The notes under the pieces: model-generated | Told to the model about the DNA's origin: nothing | What the model saw: the letters and a program-made list of their open reading frames with translations, nothing else | The model's database searches: none | Made by a program: the position numbers and the translations under genes | Assembly: GCA_031761405.1 (NCBI GenBank) | Contig: JASEVX010000006.1 | Location: 30,570,493-30,634,492, forward strand | Source: Serripes groenlandicus | Taxonomy: Eukaryota; Mollusca; Bivalvia; Cardiida; Cardiidae | Length of the DNA stretch: 64,000 bases | Direction of reading: 5' to 3' | Shown here: positions 1 through 12,100 of the stretch, in pieces | Numbering within the stretch: the first letter of the stretch is position 1 | How the letters are laid out: every line of letters begins with the position of its first letter

Positions 1-2
1 AC

Positions 3-188
3 CTTTGCTAGATCGAAAGTCCCGTATTCTACTCTAAACAGGTGTATCAGGAAGCCCCGAAATGTTGACTGGTCTCCCAACGTCCAGCGTCCAGGTTTTA
101 ATACAGACGATATTGGTAAATACACGTAGGGGATGAGACCGAGAATAACCATGACACACATCTTGATCAACATAACAAAATCCAGCTC
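3..188 (-). CDS. TMEM260: TMEM260-like exon 6, at the window edge
   Basis: Acceptor TTTTCCTTCTAG, then ELDFVMLIKMCVMVILGLIP, YVYLPISSVLKPGRWTLGDQ and a stretch ending EYGTFDLAK. The last codon, AAG, is followed by GT at the first two bases of the window, which may be the donor. That boundary cannot be confirmed because the sequence stops there. Confidence 0.9.
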
Positions 189-3100
189 CTAGAAGGAAAA
201 GTGCTGGCCTGTATTCTCCAATCAATCGATAAAAAACATTTTAAATTATTAATGTAACATTTTTAATTCGATAAACCAACATGGTTTATTCAATGCAATT
301 TTGTGTTTTAAATTTAGAATGCTATTACGATTTCTTAAAAGTTAAAGTATTATAATTAATTAAGAATGCATTGTAAGTACGGACCTGGAAAAGAAATGAA
401 ACTATTAACGCTATCTTTAACTTTGTGTTTAACTAAATGTATGTTATGATTGTATTCCATAGTAGCGGAGAAACATAACTTGCGTTTCAACACTGTTAAC
501 TATCAGAAATAATTCATGGAGCCATATTTTATCATTTTGACACTCATGCTATTTGATGTGTTTCTCTGTCTAAGTTGTACTGATTGAATCCGTCTCAATA
601 GTGTTGTCTTGTGACAGTCCACGCTACCATGACTGCCGTTGGTGAGCGTGGTAGACCGACGTCAGGACGTCGTGGCGTTATTTTGAACTAAAGATATCCG
701 ATTAATGGTCGTTCTATGACACACAATCCATTGCCATTGGTGTCGCTTAACGAGTTCATCGTTTCTGTTGTCGTCTTATATCAGTTATAGATGTGTTGGT
801 TTGTTTGGTGTTCAACAGTATTCCAATTGTATCTATGTGTGTGCTTCTGTATCCTTCTAATATAGATATATTTATCGAATTGAGCGGCATCTAGCGATTT
901 TAGGTCTGACTGTCATCACTTAGGCATCACTCAAAGAATATATTGATATAAATGTAACCAGGGTACATGTAGGGAGTATTTGTCTACATGTACACTGTTG
1001 ATACATATCTAACTTGTGTGATTACAGTGAGTGTCAGTGAATGTCAGTGAGCAGATATCACCTAACATATTCCAGCATGCACTCTACTAATCCCTGTTTT
1101 ACCGCTGTCTTTCATACATTTAGTGATTCTTATGTGGAGAACTTTACTTTTCTTCATAACTCTATATAAAACTCAACTATTCTGGTACGTGTCTTATTTA
1201 ACTACCTTTATTATTGTAATATCGCTCATTTTATTTCATTTCATTTCATTATAGACTCCATTTGTACATGTTTATACGACAGTAAAATTATACAGCCCAC
1301 CAAGGAGTAGTATTATTGAATCCCCTGGACATGGGTTACATAAACATAGTAGGGCTTAACTTCCAGAATGTGCATTTAAGTATCTATAACATAACGGGCA
1401 GTGAAAACTCTAATGAAAAATGCGCATGCACGGGCATTTCTGAATCTTTAGTGTACGTAGATGCACCAAGACACCAAATCGCTAGCCGCTGTTCATAGTT
1501 AGTTTATTCTTTTCTTTTTTCGTTCAAAAGTGTTAAGAAGCTTTGACCAATTCTTAAACAAACCGATGTTATTTTTACCGGTAAGACTTACCTTTTGAAA
1601 CCATAGTTCACTCAATACCCATGCGGCCACAACTATTACATATACAACTATTGTATGTTGATTACACAACGCTAGACTACATACAAAACAACCAATAAGG
1701 GCTACCTGCAAAATGGAACAAAATAAATACGTACAACCTGAACGTAATGATAACACGTGTGGAAAAGGATCTGCCAGTTCATTCATGCTAAATGATTCTA
1801 ATTTGCAAACAGTGCAGAGCCAGATCAGACTGCCCAAATATACGATTGGCGTTCGTTTCGATAATTAATGTCCTAAAAGGTTTCATGTTTTGTTGACCAA
1901 AAATTAAATTTGGCTACGTCGCATGTTAAACGACCTTCGGTGCATAGTGAGTGACCAATGAATACCCAGATGATTAACCTGCGATTTCATACAGACTGAA
2001 ATGTACAACGTATTTCACCAAAACAGGCCTCTATAAATATTAGTCACGTCTAGCGATGTGGGTCTTAGTAAACACCATTCAAACATACACACACGTTGTT
2101 ATGTACAAACAAAGAAATCATAATCGAACATGGGAGACAAATGATTTGATGTGACCAAACTTTACTGCACTGCACGCACGTTTATCTCCCTTTGAAAAAC
2201 TATCAATTCGTTTCGTAGTCCTGATCATGTGACACCTCAAGACACAGGCTTGAAACGGCTCTCTGCATATCGGAGGTTGGGTAAGACGGGATTTTACTCA
2301 GGCAATCTCTTTCTGTATACATTCCTCATGCACGAATGATCACCAGTAAAACTAACTGACTGTCTACGTCTAAAATGTGCTTTACGCCGTTCATACCAGT
2401 TTTGTCTGTTATATAACGGCGTTTCCTAGGTAATTTACAGGAAATTGTTATCATTGCACCTAAGAGGGAAGTCGTTTTACCGTTATTAAATTATTCGATG
2501 ATCTCAGTTAAAACCTGTTGTACTGACGGGTTGTTGTATAATATGTTTTACATGTTTATCTTGTTATTGATCAAAGGCCTTCTATGAATCAACTATTTGT
2601 CAATGCTTTTACAGACACAAAGTAAATGGCATGCAGATTTCCTTATTTATCCCCGCCCTGATGTCTCAATTGATAAAGATAAAATGAAGTTAGTGTAACT
2701 CAGTGCATATTAATCATGCAAATATTATGTTTTCCTAAAAGTTTATTATGAGCAAATTCCTTTGTGTTCACAATGTTTTAATTTAACTGTTTTTCAAAAT
2801 TATTTTATTTCATATTTTAAGTGAGAATTATTTCATAGCAGACGACTCTGAAAATGGATTGATATATCATATAAAACAAACTACGGGGGGCATATACGAC
2901 TTACAGTCCACATGCATATAACGCATTAGTTTTAAATATTTCATCGGGTAAAAGGTTAACTCTTTCCCATCTATAGACGCATTTTGACGCATCTACAGCA
3001 GACGACTTTTGAAAACATTATGACAAAAGGAGAAATTGCTCCAAACGAGCAATTTCTCCTATGGCCATAATGTTTTCAACTTTCTTTAGTATGTATTGTA

Positions 3101-6100
3101 TACATGTACCTTCATTTCTAGAGATTTTCCAGATATTTAGTAAATGTTTTCAAAGTCGTCTGGTGCATATTTGGTGAATGTGGGAAAGTGTTAAACAGTT
3201 GACATACCGTTTTTCGTCTGGCCGATGACACTGTTTGACTGAACTCGACCATGAGGTACATAATGGCGGACACGAAGAGATTGTTCAGACTAAACACTTC
3301 CGTCTGCGTGGACCATGTCCAAGTTAGGTAGCTAAAACTCCATAACGAACATCCGGCCATCGAATTCCATAGACAATCCGTATACCTGTCAATGTTTGGG
3401 CATTTCAAGAATATTACAACATTTTCCAAATGCAGATACATTTTGATGCATCTGTAGAAGCCAACGGTTAAATACGTTTTTCACGGAAAATGTTGGTGTG
3501 TCCTGAGCAAACGATACATTGTGAAAAATGAGACATTATTCATGTTGAGCAATTTTATCAACAATATGTTCAACTCTATTGAAAAGTTATTGTTTATCGA
3601 GAGACATGCTTAAAAAAGTGTTTCATAGGTTTATTCAATGTCGTCCGATGAAGATTGGTCGTATGTGGAATATGGAACAAAATGTGAATTACCGGTAATG
3701 CTTCGTATAACATTCGAGTTAGTTGCTTCCTCAGTTGGCAGCGATTTGTCGTCGTCGAATTAAGCCAGTTGGCAAGAAATCAGACATTTCAGAATAATTG
3801 AAATGGATGGCGGTTACAATCAAATTGCCTATTTGAGCCGTTCCACGAGAAAACCAACTTTATGGCCTCTGTGTTATGTATCGAACCAGATCAGCCTGCG
3901 CAGTTCGAGCAGGCTAATCCGGGCCGACACCTTCCATCTCAAGGCGGATAGAGGTATAGAGTAAATTATACCTGAAACAGAAAATCCACAGGAGGCGAAC
4001 AAAGTGTCTGCCCGGATTAGCCTGCACGGCATGCTTTGGCTTATCCGGGTCGATACTTTACGCAGAGTCCATACTCGTGGTTTTCTCGAGGAACGGCTCA
4101 TTTGCACATTGAGTTGCGAGCAACGTCGTAAATACTTTACAATGCCATATGTTATCCAGTGTCGAGTATGGACACACTGCATGATATACAACAGTTCTGT
4201 ATGCAAACCATTGTGTACATTTGTAAAACACAAATTTGTCATAAATAAAATACTTTTACGTCAAAATATGGGTGCCATATTAAGATTTACACTTGAAAGC
4301 AAGTCAGGAGAGGGTGGTAAAGATTGTCATAAAATGATATATGACCCGGTCCTGCGATAAAACCAACATTGTGGACTCTGCGTAAATCATCGACCCGGAT
4401 CAGCAAAAGCATGCTGCACAGGCTGACCCGGACAGACACGTTTCGCCTCCTGTGGCTTTTCTGTTTCAGGAATCATTACTCTATACCTCTATTCCACTGA
4501 GACGGAATGTGTCGGCCCGGATCAGTCTGCGCGGACTGCGCAGGCTGATCTGGGTCGATACATTACGCAGGTGCCATAATGTTGGTTTACTCGCGGAACG
4601 GCTCATATTTTAAAGGATTACCTGTGAATGGTTAACGCTAGTAGTGTAGATGCGGCACCAGAGAACAGAGCGGACAGAAGGTTGGTACGCCAGGCTATGG
4701 GGCCATATGGTATACACTTCATGGCGAGCCAGGATAGCATCGTAAACAAGGGATAACCGGGTGGGTGGGCAACCTGCAATGGCAAGGTTACTTCATTTCT
4801 ACACTCGAATTCATGATTCCCACATTCATCAAATCTGTAGCAGACGACTTGGAAAACATGTTGACAAAATCCTAAAAAATCTCCATAAAAGATATCTTAA
4901 TTGTTAAATAAAGTTGAAAACATTGTGGCCAAAGGGGAAATTGCTCATCATGAGCAATTTCACCTTTGGCCACAATGTTTTCAAAAGTCGTCTGCTGCTA
5001 TTGCGTCAAAATGCGTCAGCAGGTTGGAAAGGGTTAAAAAGAGAAAAAACGAGAGAGAAATGCAATAAAACTGGAGAGGGATACCATTAGGGCCTTTCGT
5101 ACATGATACGGCGAAGACTGCTACTTAAAGATGCAAAGATTTTTGAATTTACTAACCCTCGCCGTGCAGAATTAAATATATGGCGAACAGGAGATAATAC
5201 CATTAGAGCCGTCCCGCGCGAAAACCAACATTATGGCCTCTGCGTAATGTATCGACCCAGACCAGCCTGCGCAGTCCGCGCATACTGATCCGGGCCGACA
5301 TATTCCTAACAGGGGGATAGAGGTATGAACAGAAAATCCACAGGAGGCGAAAAGTGTCTATCCGGGTAAGATACACATCTGCGTAATGTATCGACCCAGA
5401 CCAGCCTGCGCAGTCCGCGCATACCGATCCGGGCCGACACATTCCTATCAGGGGGATAGAGGTATGAACAGAAAATACACAGGAGGCGAAAAGTGTCTAT
5501 CCGGGTAAGATACACATCTGCGTAATGTATCGACCAGATCAGCCTGCGCTGTCCGCGCAGACTGATCCGGCCGACACATTCCGTCTAAGGGGGGGGGGGG
5601 GGGGAATAGATAGAGTAGTGATTCCTGAAACAGAAAATCCACAGGAGGCGAAACGTGTCTATCCGGGTAGGCCTGTGTGGCATGTTTAAGCTGATCCGGG
5701 ACGATACTTTACGCAGACTCCACAGTGTAGGTTTTCTCGCGGGTCGGCTCATTTGAATAATACGGGCTTAATCTATAAATAATTCAACAATCGATACACT
5801 TAATCTTATTCTAAATTCTTTCCCTCATACCGATTCCGTTTGACGCCTCTGTAGCAGACGACTTGAAAGCACAATGAGCAATTTCTCCTCTTGCATCAAT
5901 GTTTTCAACTCTGTTTAAAAATCATTATTTTATCTACAGAGATTTTCCATGTGCCAAGATGTTTTCAAAGTCGTCTGCTGCAGATTTGATGTATGCGGGA
6001 CAGGGTTAACGAGCAAGACAAAACAAACAAGAGCTGTTCGTAAGACATCGCGCTCGACTATTCCACCGCTTATTAGTTACTGAGATATGAAATATAATGT

Positions 6101-9100
6101 AGTTATATGAAAAACATTAACCAGAGTTTCTTAAAGTGTGATAATTTATAGCATTATATGCAGGATAGAGTTATATAACTTGATCATTGGGAAAGGTTGT
6201 ATAAAATTGCAATGCAATCCATCAAGTAGATACTAAGATATGGACTCTAAATGTAGTTGCACGCTAAACTTTAACCATAACTTATAAGTAAAGAAAATGC
6301 CATAAATTGCATTAAATGCTCGAAAGAGTTATCTTACTTGATGGTTTACAAAGGTGAGATGGTTGGAAAGGGTTGTATAAAGTTTCAATACAATGCATCA
6401 AGTAGTTACTAAGATATGATCTCTTAATGTAGTTGCACGCAAAACTTTAACCAGAATTTCTAAGTAAAAAAAGGGCCATAAATTGCTTTAAATGCCGGAC
6501 ATGAGTTATCTAACTTAATAATCTACATAGGTGTGATAGTTGGGAAGGGTTGTATAAAGTTCCAATGCATCGCATTCAGTAAATTCTGAGATGTGAACTC
6601 CTAATGTAGTTGCAGGCAAACTTTAACCAGAATTTCTAAGTTAAAAAAGGCCATCACTTGCTATCAAACAAAGTTATCAAACTTGGTTAAACACATAGGT
6701 GTACTAGTTAGGAAGCATTTTAGAAAGTTTCAATGCAATACATCTCGTAGTTACTGAGCTATGGCGACATATATGTACTTGCATGCAAAACCTTAACCAA
6801 TGTGTGACGCGGAAGCCGACGCCAGGGTCAATAGAATAGCTCTCATATTCTCCGAAAAGTCGAGCTTAAAATGAGCTGCGTTATTCGAAAAACCAATCGT
6901 TATGCTTTTGCGGCCAGTGCAGATTCAGATCATCAAACGCATTCGCGTTTGCTCTGCACAGTTCGTCAATCAGTCTTAGAAGAGTTTAAAAAACTTCTGT
7001 AAAGCAAAATCCATTCGGATCCTTAACCCTTTCCCTCATACGACAATTATGCAGCAGACGACCTTTAAACGTATTTTGTCAAAACATAGAAAATCTCTTT
7101 AATTGAATGGATAACCTATGACTAAAAGTGGAAAACATTGTGGCAAAAGGAGAAATTGCACGTTTTGTGCAATTTCCGAGTTCTTTTGTCACTATGTTTT
7201 CAAAACGCCGTCTGCTACAGAGGCGTCAGAAAGCGTCTATATGAGGGAAAGGGTTAAGCATAGATGCGCACGCAGCTCCTTTCTCCTCAAATATAATAAG
7301 TTCATTAAGGTTGGTCTTCGCAATACGTCTCTCGTGTATGAAGAATTTGCTATAGTTGACTATGGGTTTTTATTGCATTTCCGTAATTAAATATCAGTAT
7401 TTCTTAAAACTGTATAAGATGCAGTTCTAAGTATGTGTTTGTTGTGTTTTTCGAATGATAATGCCGAGCTGTACATTACTGATTTATGTTACAGGAATCG
7501 CATTTTTAAGAACCGAGAGGTGTAATTGTTATTTCAACTTTAAATGTGTCACGTGTTTCATTTAGTCGGGACGTGACAGTCTTGTAGAGGGGAAAATGCG
7601 AGGTTTGAGCTTACTTTGTCGCATTTGTGTCACCGTTATCGCAGCATGTTTACAATGTTCAACATTGGCAAACAATTCAAGGTTACCAAGTAACGATAAC
7701 ACTTTTACATCTTTAGAATTCTTTTAAAAAGTAAGATTAAGATAATATATGAATGTTGACATCACTCGGAAATACTCGGATATTTTCTATTTACCTTTGT
7801 TAATCACGTGACCACTGTATTCATTCTACAACGGTAAACAAATATTTGGTTCCGGTGTGTGTAATAGTTAGTATTATGACTCGATTACCGTTGCACACAC
7901 AAGAACCAAGCCCATAACTTACACATTCCATATAGTCGCAAACGAAAATGTTTAGCGTCTCGCTCAAACGGGGCATTTATCCTTTTATTTTGGAATATTT
8001 ATTGACACTATATAAATCAGTGACAAGCAACCGTATTAATGACCATCTATAAACAAATTTAAGTCATGTGAAAATTCAACACTGAAGACAGCTCAAATAT
8101 GAGTCTATCGTAGTAGATTCAATGCTGCTTTTAGTCATTGTCACTCAGTGTCTATGACTCAACATACTGATTTTTGAATAAATGTAAAGAATTAGGGAAA
8201 AGTATCTTCCCTTTTCAAAATGTGTCAGCAAATCGGGGATTGTTACATAATTCAAAACTAGATGGGATAAAACATGAGCTGAGGTTTGATTGTTTTGTTT
8301 TGCATGGTGTACAATGAATAGTGAGGCAAAGCCTGTACATTCAGAGAGTCTCAATAGAGCGTGTAGTCAATAACAGCAAATTATTTGAGATCGTCTCCGT
8401 GGTGTGATATTTAGGTAAGAGTGTTTCCCATTAGAGCTGGAGACCAGAGTTCGATATTTACGTAACAGTGTTTTCATTTAGAGCGGGAGAACCGAGTCCC
8501 ATCCCAGTTCGGTTTATCCATAGACATTACAATGGTAATATTGGTTTTCTTGGTTGGCGTTCAGGGATACAGGAAATGCATTTACACTGAAAGATTAAAA
8601 CATGTGGGCGACGCAAAAGATGATGATAGATATAAATAGAATAGCATATCCTGAAAGGTATGACACTATAGCTGAGTGTATTAGGTGATATATTTTGCTC
8701 TCTCAAGCCTATCCCACGTACAACAAATTTGCAGCAGAAGGCTTTAAAAAACATTACGTCGAAACTATGAAAATTCTCTATGCATGAAAGAACACTTCTT
8801 AGAATTAAGTTGTAAACTTGAAAGTGCTCATTGTGAGCAATGTTTCCTTTTGACGCAAATAATTAAGTTGCAGATGCGTCAAAAGGCATCTATGTGTGGA
8901 AAAGGGTTATCAGTTATCGGGTAGTAAATATTTACTCACCCCTAGTTCGTGTGCAGCTTGTATTAATTCACCTGTAAAAACAACATATTATAGAGATAAA
9001 TTACTGAGCCCCTGGCATGACAAAAGTGTGGCTGGAGTTACCGTCCGCTACCATTGAAATACACCATTGATGGAGACGTCATTTAAACATGGTTGAACAA

Positions 9101-12100
9101 GGGAAAATTTATAGAAATAACTTTGTTTTGTTTTGCTGACCAAACCGTTACAATTTCCTTAGTAGTTTCTCTTTATTATTGATGTATTCATGTCACACAT
9201 TAAGTTGTTATGGTCTGCTGTAGAGTTTACGAACATCAATTTTATATTTACTTTTTTACTTTAATACGTCGGAATGCCAGGCGTACCTGAAAAACGGGTA
9301 CCATACCACATTGAAAGTCCTTATAATTTACTTTAGAACGCCGGGTACCAGACTATACTGCACGTCGCAATTTGTTAGTCATGCCAACTAACTTATTTCT
9401 AATAGTACGCCGGGCACCAGGATGTATACATCATTCGGTCATCTGCACTCAAGCATAGGTAGGCACATACCTTATATACGTGCATGTTCGTATTACCTTC
9501 GAATCTGCTACTATGACACCAAAAGTGGTCTTTTTCACAGAACATAGTAGAAGCAGCCTTATTGCATGACAAACTGAAAGCATAAACCGTGACCCCAATC
9601 TTGCTATATGGGGCATCCGTTTATTATTACATATTGTAAATCAACTCATGTTTTTGTGTGATATCTTTGGATTGTTTTGTTTTACTGGGATTTTACGCCA
9701 TTTCAACATGATTTCAGTTATAAAAAAGCGATAATTTACTTATTCGTGATCCCTGTGTAAACAAACCAGTACAAGGCTAGGAAATATGCCTTTTCCAAGT
9801 TCACGTATTCGTGATCCCCGTGTAAACAAACCAGTACAAGGCTAGTAAATATGCCTTTTCCAAGTTCACGTATTCGTGATCCTTGTGTAAACAAACCAGT
9901 ACTAGGCTAGGAAATATGCCTTTTCCAATTTCACGTATTCGTGATCCCTGTGTAAACAAACCAGTACTAGGCTAGGAAATATGCCTTTTCCAAGTTCACG
10001 TATTCGTGATCCCTGTGTAAACAAACCAGTACTAGGCTAGGAAATATGCCTTTTCCAAGTTCACGTATTCGTGATCCCTGTGTAAACAAACCAGTACTAG
10101 CTAGGCTAGGAAATATGCCTTTTCCAAGTTCACGTATTCTTGATCCCTGTGTAAACAAACCAGTACTAGGCTAGGAAATATGCCTTTTCCAAGTTCACGT
10201 ATTCGTGATCCCTGTGTAAACAAACCAGTACTAGCTAGGCTAGGAAATATACCTTTTCCAAGTTCACGTATTCGTGATCCCTGTGTAAACAAACCAGTAC
10301 TAGCTAGGCTAGGAAACATGCCTTTTCCAAGTTCACGTATTCGTGATCCCTGTGTAAACAAACCAGTACTAGGCTAGGAAATATGCCTTTTCCAAGTTCA
10401 CGTATTCGTCGTGATACCTGTGTAAACAAACCAGTACTAGGCTAGGAAATATGCATTTTCCAAAGGCACTACACATTGACCGCCGCGAAAGCCGGTTCAA
10501 AGTCCCCGATGCTAACCAATCGTCCCCGGTGGATTCCCCGGCCTTTCGTACAAGACAGAGGACTAGATAAGAGGGAATGAAAAGGTCATTTCCTCACAAT
10601 ATTTCTCTTAGTAATCAACCAAATTTCCCCCCATATAGACGCTTTCTGGTGGTTATACATCATACGACATACGACTTTTGAAAACATTTTGACATCTTTT
10701 TTTTTCTTTTAGCAATTTCCAGTTTTGCCACAATGTTTTCATCTCTATTCTATAGTAATAGTTATACAGTCATTAATAGAGATTTTCCATAAGTTTGTCT
10801 AGATGTTTTCAAAGTCGTCTACTGCAGATTTGTTGTATGCGGGAAAGGGTTAAAAGCAAACTTACTTGATTAGTTCATCAGGTAAGATATTTCGATAAAA
10901 CACATTATCAACCCTTTCCCACATACAGAAAATCTGCAGCAGACGATTTGGATTCAACTTGGTTAATGTATGGAATATCTTAACATATTAAAGTTTTATT
11001 GTTGAATATATTTGAAACCATGGTGGCAAAGTTGGAAATTGCTCATTTTGAGCTATTTCTCCTTACTCTAATAAATGTTTTATAGTCATCTAAAATCGCG
11101 TTTGCAAGTGGGAAAGGGTTAATTTAACTTTCTTGTATCATTAAATTGCATTTATTTGTATATATTGCAGGAGTGTTTTACGTTGTCGGATGTCTATGAA
11201 TCTGGAGTGACTAAGTTCAACCCAGGCTTTAAAGCGACTGAAATCCAGATGGCACGGGGAAAAAAAATGTATCGTTTTTAATCAATAAAGTGAACTTGAG
11301 TCGTTGTCAATGTCCCGATGAAGGGGTTTCCTATTTAAAAATACCACGGAATCCTTCAGACGGGCACCTTACAACGATCATGTGATATAACTATATAACG
11401 GTTCACTCTGACAGGCGTGTACAGTTATACACAATTTACACGTTTGTCGGAGTCGAACGACAGTAATCATATAGATTTGTTTGTGATTACATGAGCTCCT
11501 CGTGATTTTGTACACTGTATATTTTGCGGCCTACAAAAGCGACACGAGTCTCATAAGATCCTTTTTTGCTGTTACTGTTTAGTAACACACCGCTAACATT
11601 CTGTACCTTCTAATTATAGGAATATAAATGTTTCCATAACCATTTCCTTTTGATTTTTTTTCGAAAAGGGAAAATAATTAAATATGGAAACATGACGAAA
11701 ACAAGCTAATTGAGCTTTCAAATTGACATGCTTAACATACATATTTAAACTACAAAACATGCTTCTATCCTCCATTCTGTACATTCTTTTTTTTTTTTCA
11801 ATATACACGTACTTCATTCTTATTCTCTTATTCTCAATTTCTCTCTCATATTGATTTAATTACTACGCCTTTTGTTGCCCTCTGATCACGTTGTATAATA
11901 TATTGCAGAGCTGTCATAACCTGCAGCAATACTAAACGGGTTTTATTCGTTTTATTTGTACTGAAATGGTTATTTTAGTCACTGCTTACTTTGCATAAAA
12001 CCTTCATGGTATAAAAATGTTTCATTTAATGCGCATGCGTCCTATCGATCATGTGACGACTCTTCAAGTCACGGCATGAATGAGATTAAAAGCATCGAAA

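Noticed and set aside
9967..10377. ORFs on both strands with FTQGSRIRELGKG repeats
   Set aside because: Translation of the 65-bp array.
9740..10460. CRISPR-like array of direct repeats
   Set aside because: Repeats are contiguous without unique spacers, in a eukaryotic intron.
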